Shown here: piece after piece, positions 8,600-17,581 of the stretch
Layout: each line of letters begins with the position of its first letter
Numbering within the stretch: the first letter of the stretch is position 1
From: Synechococcus sp. CS-1325
GTDB taxonomy: Bacteria; Cyanobacteriota; Cyanobacteriia; PCC-6307; Cyanobiaceae
Direction: 5' to 3'
Length of the DNA stretch: 51,816 nucleotides
Assembly (NCBI GenBank): GCA_025128135.1
Contig: JAHLYW010000034.1
Location: forward strand, 1-51,816
The notes under the pieces: generated by a model
What the model was told of the DNA's origin: nothing
What the model saw: the letters and a program-made list of their open reading frames with translations, nothing else
The model's database searches: none
Program-made: the position numbers and the translations under genes

Positions 8600-9710
8600 G
8601 GCCAGCGGGTCGGCCCTGGGACGGCGGCTCACCGAACTGCAGGTGCGGGGGGTGGTGGACCCGGCCGTTCCCGGCAACCCGGGACGCCGGGGTGGTGCCG
8701 GACCCTCCGACCATCGGGCCCTCACGATTGAGGGCACCACTGTGATGGTGCCCGTCTACAACGCCACCGCCCAGGACTCCCCCTATCGGCTGACGGCCGG
8801 AGACGATGGGGCTCTCCATGTCGAAGCGGAAGGTGTCATGCCTTGGGCTGTGGAGGCGCCGCCAGAGCCCCGCTTCTATGGCCTTCAGACGGCCGATGGC
8901 ATCTCCTATCGATCGATCGCACTGCTGCACGGGCGCGACGTGCTGGCCACCACCTTGCTACAAACCTGTATCCGCTTCCGCGACCGAACGCAGTCATGCC
9001 AGTTCTGCGCCATTGAGCAGTCACTGGAGGATGGGCGCACCCTGGTGCGCAAGACCCCAGAACAGGTGGCCGAGGTGGCCGAGGCTGCCATACGCCTCGA
9101 TGGGGTGCAGCAGCTGGTGATGACCACCGGCACCCCTAACTCCTACGACCGTGGTGCCCGCCTGATGGCTGAGACCGCCGCCGCCGTCAAGGCGCGCGTG
9201 CAGTTGCCAATCCAGGCCCAGTGCGAGCCCCCGGAGGATCCGATCTGGTACCGCCGCATGAAGGAGGCAGGGGTGGACAGCCTCGGCATGCACCTGGAGG
9301 TGGTAGAGCCGGAGGTGCGGCGTCGGGTGCTGCCAGGCAAGGGCGAACTGACGTTGGAGATCTACTACGAGGCCTTCGCCCAGGCTGTGGAGGTGTTCGG
9401 CCGCGGCCAAGTGTCCACCTACCTGCTGGCGGGGCTCGGCGATTCAGCTGAGTCGTTGATGGCCTGCAGCGAGCGGTTGATCGACCTTGGGGTTTACCCG
9501 TTCGTGGTGCCGTTCGTGCCGATCGCCGGCACACCTCTTGAGGGCCACCCGCCCCCCAGCACCGAGTTCATGCTGCAGGTCTACGGCGCCGTGGGGGGGC
9601 TGTTGCGCGCTTCTGATCTGAGCTCGGAGGCGATGACCGCCGGTTGCGCCAAGTGCGGTGCCTGCTCCGCCCTCTCCCTCTTCGAGGCAACCCCTGAACC
9701 CGCCTTCTGA
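8592..9710 (+). CDS. radical SAM protein of the Nit1 cluster (MSMEG_0568 family)
   Basis: A 372-residue radical SAM enzyme. The cluster-binding cysteines are Cys126, Cys136 and Cys139, spaced CX9CX2C instead of the common CX3CX2C. Downstream are [27 protein letters not shown] and [11 protein letters not shown] of the partial TIM barrel. The C-terminus has CAKCGAC (Cys352, 355, 358), suitable for a second Fe-S cluster. It lies fourth in the divergon and overlaps nit1. The family is conserved in Nit1 clusters; the reaction is unknown, and I infer that it modifies a small molecule or precursor used by the nitrilase. Confidence 0.9.
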   Translation: MAEASGSALGRRLTELQVRGVVDPAVPGNPGRRGGAGPSDHRALTIEGTTVMVPVYNATAQDSPYRLTAGDDGALHVEAEGVMPWAVEAPPEPRFYGLQTADGISYRSIALLHGRDVLATTLLQTCIRFRDRTQSCQFCAIEQSLEDGRTLVRKTPEQVAEVAEAAIRLDGVQQLVMTTGTPNSYDRGARLMAETAAAVKARVQLPIQAQCEPPEDPIWYRRMKEAGVDSLGMHLEVVEPEVRRRVLPGKGELTLEIYYEAFAQAVEVFGRGQVSTYLLAGLGDSAESLMACSERLIDLGVYPFVVPFVPIAGTPLEGHPPPSTEFMLQVYGAVGGLLRASDLSSEAMTAGCAKCGACSALSLFEATPEPAF

Positions 9711-9719
9711 CGGAGCGCC

Positions 9720-10352
9720 ATGTTCTTCATCGATCCCACCAGCCACAGCATCGGCCGCAGTTCCAGCTCCGCCCCAGCTGCCTTCACGCCCTCGGTGCGG
9801 CGTGGCCTGGCCATCGACTCCGAAGACTTTCAGCTTTCACCCACCGCCAGCTCCGAGCGTTTCTCCTTCCACCTGCTGCGATCGAGATCACCACTGGAGC
9901 GTGGCTACTGGGAGCTGAGAAGTGCCATCTTCTGCCAGGAGCAGCATTTGTTCGAAGACTCCGACCGCGACGGACTCGACGATCGCGCCTACCCGATTGC
10001 CGCCCTCGATCATGCCGCCGCCCAGGGCGACGGGGTGGTGGGCGTGGTGCGCATCCTTGAGGAGCAGCCGCGGCTCTGGTACGGCGGCCGGCTGGGGGTC
10101 CACGGTGACTACCGGCGTCTGAATCAGATCGGCAAGGGGTTGATCTGGAAGGCGGTCACCACCGCCAACGGCTGGGGCTGCGATCGCTTCCTGGCCACAG
10201 TGCAGATCCAGAACGTGCGCTTCTTCCAGCGCCTGCACTGGAGCTCCATCGACAGCCTGGAGATCCGTGGCATTGCCCATCACCTGATGGAGGCTGATCT
10301 GGCCTACTACCGGGCAGCCGCCGAACGCCGGCCGCTGCTGGCTGCAGCGTGA
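9720..10352 (+). CDS. Nit1-cluster GNAT acetyltransferase (Sll0786/MSMEG_0567 family)
   Basis: A 210-residue protein. The first 50 residues are low in conservation. From about residue 52 a GNAT-like fold appears: YWELRSAIFCQEQHLFEDSD, then GVVGVVRILEEQPRLWYGGR, and the acetyl-CoA segment RLNQIGKGLIWKAV. It starts 9 bases after the radical SAM stop, and its own end overlaps the next gene (GTGA). It belongs to the conserved Nit1 set (Synechocystis sll0786). The acceptor is not known. Confidence 0.87.
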   Translation: MFFIDPTSHSIGRSSSSAPAAFTPSVRRGLAIDSEDFQLSPTASSERFSFHLLRSRSPLERGYWELRSAIFCQEQHLFEDSDRDGLDDRAYPIAALDHAAAQGDGVVGVVRILEEQPRLWYGGRLGVHGDYRRLNQIGKGLIWKAVTTANGWGCDRFLATVQIQNVRFFQRLHWSSIDSLEIRGIAHHLMEADLAYYRAAAERRPLLAAA

Positions 10353-11335
10353 GTCTCACGCCACTGGAGGAGCTGGCGGCGCGGCTGCAGCGGCTGCCTG
10401 GGCTCACGGGCAAGGTCGACATCCAGCATCCAGCATCGGTGTTCCCCCACCAGCCCTTCCCCCAACTGGGACCTGCGGCGGCTCTGGGCGATGACGCCGC
10501 TCTGTTGCCGCCACAGAGTGGCGCGCTGCTGCTGGCCTGTGAGGGTCTCCATCCGGGCTTGGTGGAACGGGATCCCTGGTTTGCCGGCTGGTGCGGGGTG
10601 CTGGTGAACCTTAGCGACATCGCCGCGATGGGAGGCACACCTTTGGCGGTGGTGAACAGCCTCTGGAGCCGTGGCGGCGAGCCCGCAGAGCAACTGCTGA
10701 GTGGGATGCGTGCCGCCTCGGAGACGTTTGCGGTGCCAGTGGTGGGGGGTCACACCAACTTGCAAAGCCCCTACGAAGCTCTGTCCGTGGCGGTGCTGGG
10801 GGTGGCGCCGGGGCCCATACTCTCGGCCCGATCCGCCCGCCCCGGGGACACCTGCCAGCTCTTGATCCACTGCCAGGGAGGCACGATGCGCCGGCCGGAT
10901 CCATTCTGGGATGCCGCCACGGCTGAGGACCCGGCCCGGCTACGCGCCCAGCTGGCGCTGCTGCCCCTGATCGCCGCTGAAGGGCTGGCCCATGCCGCCA
11001 AGGACATCAGCATGGGCGGCCTTATTGGCACGGCGGCGATGCTGTGCGAGGCGGCGGGCTGCGGCTTAGTGCTCGATCTGGACGCCATCAAGCCGCCCGA
11101 GGGGGTGGAACTGGAGGAATGGATCACCTGCTTCCCCAGCTTCGGTTTTTTGCTGGCCAGTGCCCCGGATCAGGGCCAGGCCCTGCGGGCGGTGCTGGAG
11201 CCGCATCCCGAGCTGCTCTGCCATCCGATCGGCATGTTCCAGGAGGGCCAAGCTCTGGAGTTGATGCGCGGCGACGAGCGGGTCATCGTGCGCACCGCCG
11301 CGACGGCGCTTACGGGCTTTGGGGCGCTGTCGTGA
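10349..11335 (+). CDS. AIR-synthase-related protein of the Nit1 cluster (Sll0787 family)
   Basis: A 328-residue protein of the PurM/SelD/ThiL/HypE-like ATP-binding superfamily. Typical signatures are ALGDDAALLP near residue 48, LVNLSDIAAMGGTPLAVVNS near 88, and VVGGHTNLQSPYEALSVAVLG. The C-terminal lobe has AAKDISMGGLIGTAAMLCEA. The superfamily phosphorylates or activates small molecules with ATP. The start is a GTG overlapping the previous stop by 4 bases. As part of the Nit1 operon it probably activates a pathway intermediate; the reaction has not been assigned. Confidence 0.88.
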   Translation: MSLTPLEELAARLQRLPGLTGKVDIQHPASVFPHQPFPQLGPAAALGDDAALLPPQSGALLLACEGLHPGLVERDPWFAGWCGVLVNLSDIAAMGGTPLAVVNSLWSRGGEPAEQLLSGMRAASETFAVPVVGGHTNLQSPYEALSVAVLGVAPGPILSARSARPGDTCQLLIHCQGGTMRRPDPFWDAATAEDPARLRAQLALLPLIAAEGLAHAAKDISMGGLIGTAAMLCEAAGCGLVLDLDAIKPPEGVELEEWITCFPSFGFLLASAPDQGQALRAVLEPHPELLCHPIGMFQEGQALELMRGDERVIVRTAATALTGFGALS

Positions 11336-11396
11336 CCGGCACCGCCCGGCGGACGCCGACGGGTGAAACTCTCCGGGCGTTAACAGGCGGCAGTCC

Positions 11397-11717
11397 GTGC
11401 CCGAAGTCGAGTTGGATCTGGAGTGGCCCGATGGGCGCACCACCCGCCTGTATTCCCCCTCCACGGTGATCCTGAAGTACCTGAGCCCCGGCCAGATCGT
11501 GTCTGTGCGGGAGCTGCAGGAACGTGGCAGCGAGGCACTTCAGCAGGCCTCTGAGCGTGTGCGGGCCCGCTACGGCTTCGCCTGCACGCGTGCCGACGAA
11601 GAGGAGCGAAAGCTTCAGGGCTGGGCGGCCGGCTTCGGCGGCGAGGAGCCTGTGCGCGTTTGGGCAGTGGATGCTTCCATCATGACCAGGCTGCCAGGTG
11701 GGGCTGCCACAGAGTGA
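11397..11717 (+). CDS. MSMEG_0570-family nitrogen-starvation response protein
   Basis: A 106-residue protein beginning MPEVELDLEWPDG, with STVILKYLSPGQIVSVRELQ, as in the short MSMEG_0570-type proteins that accompany Nit1 clusters. The start codon is GTG at 11397, 61 bases after the AIR-synthase-like gene, the widest gap inside the operon. It closes the cluster and is followed at once by a convergent gene (11740). No catalytic motif is visible; function unknown. Confidence 0.85.
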   Translation: MPEVELDLEWPDGRTTRLYSPSTVILKYLSPGQIVSVRELQERGSEALQQASERVRARYGFACTRADEEERKLQGWAAGFGGEEPVRVWAVDASIMTRLPGGAATE

Positions 11718-11739
11718 GCCGGGTGGCAGTGGGTCCGCT

Positions 11740-12216
11740 TCACCCAGGTCGATGAAAGGGCTCGCATGACACCAGGAAGCCGGTGACATGGTCGGGCCAC
11801 TTGGCCAGCGCCAACAGTTCCCGGGGCTCGCGGGCAAACCCCTTCTGGGAGAGGGCGGTGAACTCGGCCAGGTTGTCGTGGGTGACCAGGGGCTTGCCCC
11901 GCTTGGCGGCTTCGCAGGCGTCGACGAATTCCTCACCCTGTTCAGCCAGGCACTGGTCGTAGGCCGCCTCGAAGCTCACTCCCTGATCCTGCAGCCGCAC
12001 GAATTCATCGAGCTCGGGGGGGAGGTGCTCCAGCCACAGGGGAAGACTCCTCACCGGCCCGATGGTGACGGCACCGCTGTGGAGGTGCATCAGTACCACG
12101 GTGGCCTCCAAGGTCCAGTTGGGCTGTGCCAGCAGCTTTCTGGCAGCGATCACCATCGACTCCCGGTACTCCCATACAAGGCACTTGTGAATCGAGGCCA
12201 GGCTCAGGTTCTCCAT
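11740..12216 (-). CDS. hypothetical protein (158 aa)
   Basis: A soluble 158-residue protein (MENLSLASIHKCLVWEYRES…) with a hydrophobic core at WTLEATVVLMHLHSGAVTIG and a helical centre LPPELDEFVRLQDQGVSFEA. I do not recognise the family. It converges on the Nit1 operon with 22 bases between stops. Its first codons and its upstream region are part of the dispersed repeat; copy A at 1213 keeps only MENL followed by a stop. So this may be the surviving member of a duplicated gene with its promoter. Confidence 0.65.
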   Translation of the reverse strand: MENLSLASIHKCLVWEYRESMVIAARKLLAQPNWTLEATVVLMHLHSGAVTIGPVRSLPLWLEHLPPELDEFVRLQDQGVSFEAAYDQCLAEQGEEFVDACEAAKRGKPLVTHDNLAEFTALSQKGFAREPRELLALAKWPDHVTGFLVSCEPFHRPG

Positions 12217-12568
12217 GGGTCAAGGGGCCTGCACGACAAAGCCCGGTGACGAGGCCACCGGGCTCTGAAGCAGTTGGGTTGGTGGGGGCGGAGCTGCTGA
12301 CGCTGGCACCTGGGGCCAGTTGACAAGTGGGACCTCCCTTTGGGTCCGGGGCACCTGAGGCGAGGCCGTTAACGGTGCAATGGACGGCGACAACGTCACA
12401 CGCCAGGGAAGTCAGTGATCCGTCGAGATTGTTGGAGCAGGGACCGGATCGTCAGCGCACTCCTGACGCCTACTCAGGTGGGGTGTCTTCCATGGTCTGG
12501 AGCCTCCCGGTTGTCGATGAGTTCACAATCGGCCGGCCAGCTGATGGGGGCAATAGGGGTTTATGCCT
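12205..12568. repeat. dispersed repeat, copy B (about 365 bp)
   Basis: The near-identical partner of 1213-1577, same orientation. It carries the same 9-bp-arm hairpin (12240-12248/12256-12264) and the same right end GCAATAGGGGTTTAT. Its left end includes the ATG of the 158-aa gene, so in this copy the repeat doubles as that gene's leader and promoter region. Confidence 0.85.
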
Positions 12569-12637
12569 CAGCGGGTCAGTGCGAAGCGATCCATGGCCCA
12601 GCTGTAGGGCTGAATCCCGCTGGCGCTGCCAAGCTCA

Positions 12638-12975
12638 GTGGCACAGGGATCATTTCGCCAGCAGCGGATCACCGTGCGTCTGGCCTGCATTGATGCTCCC
12701 GAGATGACCCAGGCCCCCCAGGCCCCCCATGGCGCCCAGGCCCGCAGTTATCTGCTGAGCCGCCTGCGGCTGGGCTTCAGCGTGACCCTCAGGCCCCAGA
12801 CGGTGGATCGCTATGGCCGCACCGTGGCCGAGGTGTTCAGTGGCGTGACCATCAACCTGGCTCTGATGGAAGACGGCATGGCCTATCCGCTCCGCGGGCC
12901 TGCGGCTACGCCTACCTGAAGTACCTGGGCCAGTGCGATGCCAAGGAGTAGCTCGATGCCGAGCTGAGGGCCTAG
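12638..12975 (+). pseudogene. degraded staphylococcal-nuclease-like gene
   Basis: The frame ITVRLACIDAPEMTQ… YLLSRLRLG… TVDRYGRTVAEVFSG… NLALMEDGMAYP is a clear thermonuclease (SNase) core, with the Arg and Asp/Glu residues of the active site. The gene is broken. The 5' end lacks the usual GDGDTL segment and has an upstream stop. After GMAYP a short insertion shifts the frame, so the expected YLKYLGQCDAKEYLDAE reads in another frame, where Tyr is replaced by TAG. An inactive relic next to the repeat. Confidence 0.75.
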
Positions 12976-12991
12976 CGCACAGCGCCAATGA

Positions 12992-13624
12992 TCACCCGGC
13001 CTCGGTGTTCGCCTGGGTTTCTGCCATTAGCAGCATTTCTGCCGCCAGTCGTGCATCGTTCGCCGCCTGGGAATTTCGCTGCAGGAAGGCCAGCACCAGC
13101 ACGCCCTCCATCAGAAGTTGCAGCTGTCGGGCCAGCGCTTGCGGATCGGTGGCGGGGAGGTCCCGGCAGAGCGCCTCGAGCAGGGTGCCGCAGCTCACCT
13201 TGAAGGCCTCCGCCGCCTGTCGCGGCAGATCCTGGGGATCGGGGTACTCGCTGGCCGCCTTGATGAACAGGCAGCCGTGGAACTCGGGGGAGCGCACGGC
13301 ATCCGCCAGCCAGTCGAACACCGCCAGGATGGGCGCTCCGGGATTACTGGGCGTTGCCGGCGCGGCGGCGATGCGCTCGCTGAGGGCCGCGGCGATCTCC
13401 TCGCCACGCTGCTCCAGCACGGCGGCGATCAGCTCTTCCTTGGAGCGGAAATGCTTGTAGAGGGTCATCTTGGCCACGCCGGCCGCAGCGAGCACGGTGT
13501 CGATGCCCACGGCCCGGTAGCCCTGGCGGGCGAAGAGCTCACCGGCGGTGCGGAGCAGGACGTCCCGCTTGGCGGAAGCCCCGCCGACGGCCACGGGGCT
13601 GGGGAGGCTGGACATTTCGGGCAT
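12992..13624 (-). CDS. TetR-family transcriptional repressor
   Basis: A 210-residue TetR/AcrR-type regulator. The N-terminal HTH is plain (about residues 17-63): KRDVLLRTAGELFARQGYRA, VLAAAGVAKMTLYKHFRSKE. The C-terminal ligand domain includes HGCLFIKAASEYPDP. It is divergent from the GST gene, with inverted repeats in the shared region, so it probably represses itself and the GST/flavin-oxidase-like operon. Start: ATG at 13624 (MPEMSSLPSP); an upstream GTG at 13642 is possible. The ligand is unknown. Confidence 0.9.
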   Translation of the reverse strand: MPEMSSLPSPVAVGGASAKRDVLLRTAGELFARQGYRAVGIDTVLAAAGVAKMTLYKHFRSKEELIAAVLEQRGEEIAAALSERIAAAPATPSNPGAPILAVFDWLADAVRSPEFHGCLFIKAASEYPDPQDLPRQAAEAFKVSCGTLLEALCRDLPATDPQALARQLQLLMEGVLVLAFLQRNSQAANDARLAAEMLLMAETQANTEAG

Positions 13625-13658
13625 GGCCCCTGCCGGAATCACGAAAGCCTAGCCCGCT

Positions 13659-13707
13659 AGACAGAAAGGTCTGCTACTGTTGCGGAAACAGGCAGAACAG
13701 TCTGTTT
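13659..13707. promoter_or_regulatory. two dyads in the TetR/GST divergent region
   Basis: AGAC-N6-GTCT at 13659-13672 and AAACAG-N10-CTGTTT at 13686-13707 are perfect inverted repeats and share AGACAG/CTGT elements. Their position between the TetR start and the GST gene fits TetR operators. The two sites have different spacing, so only one may be the main site. Confidence 0.5.
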
Positions 13708-13754
13708 ATTTAGCGCCATCCAAGCGCTATCGGCTCCCCCTCTGCCTTGAGGCC

Positions 13755-14360
13755 ATGATCAAGCTCCACGGCCACGAACTCTCCGGCAACAGCAGCAAGG
13801 TGCGCCTGCTGCTCGGCCTGACCGGCGTTCCTTACGAATGGGTCCGGGTCGATCTGATGGCTGGCGAGCACAAGCAGCCCGCCTTCCTCGCCCTCAACCC
13901 TTTCGGCCAGGTGCCCGTTCTGGAGGACAGTGACACCACCCTTTCCGACGCCCAGGCGATCCTCTTCTACCTGGCGGCCCGCCAGGGGGATGGCCAGTGG
14001 CTTCCCACCGACCCCCTCGAGCAGGCCCGGGTGGTGCGCTGGCTCTCCACCGCCGCCGGCGAAGTACGGCAGGGCCCCGAGAGTGCCCGCCTGCACCACC
14101 TCTTCGGCATCAAGGCCATCCCGATCGAGCGGGCCACCGAAAAAGCCGCCTTCATCCTCAACCAACTGGAGCAGCATCTGAGCGATCGCCTCTGGCTGGA
14201 GCTGGAACGGCCCACCATCGCCGACATCGCCGTGTTCCCCTACGTGGCTCTGGCGGGGGATGGGGGGATCGATCTGGCGCCTTACCCCCACGTGCGCGCC
14301 TGGATCGCACGGATCCAGGCCCTTCCGGGCTATGTACCGATGAAGGGCCTCGACGCCTGA
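13755..14360 (+). CDS. glutathione S-transferase family protein
   Basis: A 201-residue GST. The thioredoxin-like N-terminal domain reads MIKLHGHELSGNSSKVRLLL, with the cis-Pro segment FGQVPVLEDSDTTLSDAQAI. The C-terminal helical domain includes RPTIADIAVFPYVALAGDGG. GSTs conjugate or reduce electrophiles with glutathione in the cytosol. The start is the ATG at 13755, the natural family start; the longer frame to 13680 crosses the operators. The next gene follows 14 bases later, and the pair is probably controlled by the divergent TetR protein. Confidence 0.9.
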   Translation: MIKLHGHELSGNSSKVRLLLGLTGVPYEWVRVDLMAGEHKQPAFLALNPFGQVPVLEDSDTTLSDAQAILFYLAARQGDGQWLPTDPLEQARVVRWLSTAAGEVRQGPESARLHHLFGIKAIPIERATEKAAFILNQLEQHLSDRLWLELERPTIADIAVFPYVALAGDGGIDLAPYPHVRAWIARIQALPGYVPMKGLDA

Positions 14361-14374
14361 GCGAGTTTGAACCG

Positions 14375-15010
14375 ATGACACAGCACTACCTGCACCGCCA
14401 TCTCACCCCCGCCGTGGGGGAGGCCCAGGTGATGGCCTACGGTCAAAGCCACGGCGTGCACCCAGCCCCGGAACCAGATCCCCTCGGCGCCCGGGAGATC
14501 GCCTTCATCACCGCCCGCGACAGTTTTTATCTGGCCAGCCTCACCGAAGCGGGTGCCCCTTACATCCAGCACCGCGGCGGGCCCGTGGGGTTCCTGCGGG
14601 TGCTAGATGCGCACACCCTCGGCTTTGCCGATTACGGCGGCAACCGCCAGCTGCTCACCGCTGGCCATCTGCGCCGCGACCGGCGGGTGGCCCTGTTCCT
14701 CATGGATTACCCCGCCCAGCGCCGGCTCAAGATCGACGGAGAGGCCGAGGTGGTGAGGCTTCAGGACGATCCACACCTGCTGGAGCTGCTCTACGCCCAG
14801 GAGACCGAGGCGGGTGAGGTGGAGCGCCTTTTCCGAATCAAGGTGGACGCCTTCGACTGGAATTGCCCCCAGTTCATCACGCCCCGCTACACAGTGTCGG
14901 AGCTGGAGGAGCGGGAAAGGCACCTGCGGCAGCGCATCGCTGAGCTGGAGAACGCGCTGAAACGGCGGGGCGCGTCCAACGGGGCGGGAGGTGACCATCC
15001 CAGCGGCTGA
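14375..15010 (+). CDS. pyridoxamine-5'-phosphate-oxidase-like flavin protein
   Basis: A 211-residue protein of the PNPOx-like split-barrel family. Key parts are FITARDSFYLASLTEAGAPY, QHRGGPVGFLRVLDAHTLGF, ADYGGNRQLL and RRVALFLMDYPAQRRLKIDG, which form the FMN-binding barrel. The C-terminal helix (SELEERERHLRQRIAELENA) is a predicted coiled coil. Family members bind FMN, heme or F420 and often detoxify. It lies 14 bases after the GST gene, so the two probably form a stress-responsive operon. Confidence 0.85.
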   Translation: MTQHYLHRHLTPAVGEAQVMAYGQSHGVHPAPEPDPLGAREIAFITARDSFYLASLTEAGAPYIQHRGGPVGFLRVLDAHTLGFADYGGNRQLLTAGHLRRDRRVALFLMDYPAQRRLKIDGEAEVVRLQDDPHLLELLYAQETEAGEVERLFRIKVDAFDWNCPQFITPRYTVSELEERERHLRQRIAELENALKRRGASNGAGGDHPSG

Positions 15011-15305
15011 ATGTCCCATGGCTCGAGGGTGAGCTTCGCCCGCTTCAGAGCGCAAAGTCTGGGCGGGCCGCTCAGGTGACGATGCTGGTGGAGGTGGCGG
15101 CGACCGACTGCTATTGGGGAGGGAGAAGGGAGGATTGGCGTTCGAGTCCGAAGACCATTCGCTGCTCAGGTTCCAGCAGGGCAGATCCGGTCATTTTGAG
15201 TCGGCCGCATCAGCTAACAACTCCTCTATCGCCTCATCGGTGGCCTGTTCATTGCCTTCGGGCTGTTCTCCTTGAAACAAGCTCTCTCCTGAGCGGCCAG
15301 CTGCC
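15011..15305. other. intergenic stretch with a 3' membrane-gene relic
   Basis: The only coding trace is at 15218-15292, where one frame reads LLYRLIGGLFIAFGLFSLKQ and stops. This is a likely last transmembrane helix of a lost membrane protein (resembling GDT1/UPF0016 C-termini, uncertain). Upstream in the same frame is a stop, so the gene is gone. Nothing else is seen. Confidence 0.35.
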
Positions 15306-15467
15306 ATGCCTCGAGTCCGCCCGTATCAACCCTCCCTCCTGCAGCTGCTGCACGCAGCCATGGCCCTGCTCCACGCTGGTGCCCCTGGCCAGGGCGCCGA
15401 TCCCGATCGGCTGACGACAGCGGCCGCTGATCTGGCCGACACACGGGTGTTGCTGGGCCAGGGTTGA
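15306..15467 (+). pseudogene. truncated N-terminus resembling a cytochrome b-type protein
   Basis: The frame begins MPRVRPYQPSLLQLLHAAMA, which resembles the first residues of cyanobacterial cytochrome b561/b6-like membrane proteins (RPYQPxLLRLLH). After about residue 24 the membrane helix is missing, and the rest (GAPGQGADPDRLTTAAADLA…) is not membrane sequence. It ends at 15467. Probably a decayed 5' fragment; a real 53-aa protein cannot be excluded. Confidence 0.4.
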
Positions 15468-15475
15468 AGGCAACC

Positions 15476-16243
15476 TCAGGCCGGGGTCAGCGCCAGGTGG
15501 ATTCCATCCCAGAACTGCCGCCGGGCCTCAACGGCACGGTGGGCGATCGTCTGGGTCGCCTGGAGTCGGGCGGAGGAGCGACCGCAGAGGTCGCTCACCA
15601 TGGCCAGGGCCATGGGGCCGTGGTCCTCGCCATCGAGGGCGATGTGCCGGGTGAGATACCAGTGCAGGGAGGGGGCCCGCAGCGGCGGGATCAGGGCCCG
15701 ATCCAGCAGCCCCTGAAACAACGAGGCAACCAGCAATTCACGGCCATGGGTGAAGGCCACCGCCATCGGCAGTGCTTCAGCGGATCCGATCACATCGAAG
15801 GTGAAAGCCATGAACCGCCTCGAGGGGTGGGGAACAGCCAGCCCCTCAAGCGCACCGATCAGTTCGGCGGGCCCTAGGGCCCAGGGCTCGAGCGCCGGCA
15901 ACCGCGTCATCAACTGCTCGATCGTGGCCGTGCAGGCCCCCACCTCCTGCATGGCCAGCAGGTAGATCTGCAGATGGCTGAGGTGGCTGGCGCCCAAGGG
16001 ATTGGCCGGAGCCTGATCGGATTCCTCCTCCGCCACGATCCTGTTGATCACGGCCATGGCCGCGGGATTCGGCGACTGGTCCGGGCAGGGATCCTTGGAA
16101 AGTTGCCACTGCAGGGCCTTGGCAAGGAGCAGGAAATCCCACACCGCATACACGTGGTGCTCCATGAACAACCGCAGTGACGGCAGGTCCTGGATGGCAC
16201 GGCCCAGGGGGTGATCCGCCAGCGCTGAAGCCGACAGGGTCAT
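15476..16243 (-). CDS. DUF3050 (heme-oxygenase-like fold) protein
   Basis: A 255-residue protein recognised as DUF3050 by [20 protein letters not shown] near the N-terminus, a conserved [14 protein letters not shown] and the later [20 protein letters not shown]. The His/Glu/Asp pattern (EHH, HIxLDGxxH) resembles helical-bundle iron enzymes of the heme-oxygenase-like superfamily, so an iron-dependent oxidase is possible. Its ATG overlaps the DUF1348 stop by 4 bases, giving a two-gene operon. Confidence 0.82.
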   Translation of the reverse strand: MTLSASALADHPLGRAIQDLPSLRLFMEHHVYAVWDFLLLAKALQWQLSKDPCPDQSPNPAAMAVINRIVAEEESDQAPANPLGASHLSHLQIYLLAMQEVGACTATIEQLMTRLPALEPWALGPAELIGALEGLAVPHPSRRFMAFTFDVIGSAEALPMAVAFTHGRELLVASLFQGLLDRALIPPLRAPSLHWYLTRHIALDGEDHGPMALAMVSDLCGRSSARLQATQTIAHRAVEARRQFWDGIHLALTPA

Positions 16244-16707
16244 AAGCCCAGGTCCGTCAGGCCCGGATGATCCTCGGGCCGTGGGCCCTGGGGCCAGTGA
16301 AACAGACGCTCGCTGGCGCGGATGGGAACGTCGTTGATGCTGGCCTCGCGACGACGCATCAGGCCCTGGTCATCAAACTCCCAGTTCTCATTGCCATGGG
16401 CGCGAAACCAGTTGCCTGAGTCGTCATGCCATTCGTATTGGAAACGGACAGCAATCCGGTTTTCGTGCCAGGCCCACACTTCCTTGATCAGGCGATAGCC
16501 GAGTTCCCGGGCCCACTTGCGAATCAGAAACGCCTCGATTTCCTGGCGACCACGGATGAATTCCGAACGGTTACGCCAGACACTGTCTTCGCTGTAGGCC
16601 AGGGCAATCTTCCCAGGATCCCTGGAATTCCAGGCATTCTCAGCCATTCGGGCCTTCTGGATCGCGCCGTCGCGATCGAACGGTGGCAGGGGAGGTTTCG
16701 GCGTCAC
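16240..16707 (-). CDS. DUF1348 / NTF2-like protein
   Basis: A 155-residue protein of the DUF1348 group in the SnoaL/NTF2-like fold: [81 protein letters not shown] place the start at a GTG (16707) because it gives the family length. The frame stays open to 16857 with a proline-rich, poorly conserved extension and a TTG start. It is coupled to DUF3050 by a 4-base overlap. Role unknown; the fold often binds small molecules. Confidence 0.8.
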   Translation of the reverse strand: MTPKPPLPPFDRDGAIQKARMAENAWNSRDPGKIALAYSEDSVWRNRSEFIRGRQEIEAFLIRKWARELGYRLIKEVWAWHENRIAVRFQYEWHDDSGNWFRAHGNENWEFDDQGLMRRREASINDVPIRASERLFHWPQGPRPEDHPGLTDLGL

Positions 16708-16968
16708 AGTGATGGTCTGGGGAGGGGGTAATGGTGGTAGCGCAGCCGCCGACCATGCCTGCGGCGGACCCGAGCCATTGGGCCATGGCCCAGGCCATGC
16801 TTCCAGCACCAGCTGGCCCTTGCCGTAAGCACCGTCACCAATGGCAGAGACAGCCAATCGCCCGGCGCGCCAGGATCACCGGGTTGAAGGCCATGGTGCT
16901 GGTGCTGCTCACTCTGCTGTTCAAGCCCGCTTCAGCGGCCTGGGCGTGGCGGCTGGGGATCAGCTGAG

Positions 16969-17484
16969 CTACACGGAGGCAGCCTCTCCAATCCGCCCGG
17001 CCCGGATCCGGGCCGACACCTTGGCCTCCGGATCCACCCCCGCAAAGGTGGGTGGCACACACACCCACACCACAAGCAGCAGAGCCATCGTGACCAGGAA
17101 CAGGCACACCGCAAGGACTTGGTGCCAAACGGTTTCGAGCACCCCGTTCACAATCACCTCCTGCAACACCGAGACAATCGCGGTCTACACCGACAACCCG
17201 ATCGACACCCGCTGTTCCTGCAGGTAGATGATCAGCAGGCGGAACAGCTCCACCAGGATCAGCATGATCAAAATATAGGCGGTGACGGCGTGGAACTGCG
17301 GCGCCGAAAGCAGGCTCAGGAAAAGGATGCGCATCTGCAGCACCATCACGCAGAACGATCCCACGCATAGTGATACAGCGATCAGATCCTGAATCGTCTC
17401 AAGCGATTGCACGATCTGCACCCGGCGAAACTGCTGGTACCAGGGCACTTTTGAGGAAGCGGGCATAGTTGGATTGTTTTGCAT
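16969..17484 (-). pseudogene. psiE-like gene interrupted by one amber codon
   Basis: Read through, the frame gives a 171-residue PsiE-family membrane protein: LQMRILFLSLL, AYILIMLILVELFRLLIIYL, then VSVLQEVIVNGVLETVWHQV and LAVCLFLVTMALLLVVWVCV, four hydrophobic segments. A single TAG at 17185-17187, exactly where SIGLSV meets TAIVSVLQ, splits it, probably from a GAG codon. The frame is otherwise intact on both sides, so the damage is recent or the sequence has an error. PsiE proteins are phosphate-starvation-inducible; function unknown. Confidence 0.8.
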
Positions 17485-17581
17485 TTCCAAGCTGGAGTGG
17501 TCTTCTCGTGTGGCATGGGGCTGCAACGGAGCCACAGAGAGTTTCATCGGGAGCTGAGGAGTCGAAGGGGCAAGTGACGCG

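Noticed and set aside
5669..8740. Long antisense frames over the flavin oxidoreductase and nit1 genes (466 and 482 codons)
   Set aside because: The opposite strand encodes complete conserved enzymes with catalytic motifs; the antisense translations show none.
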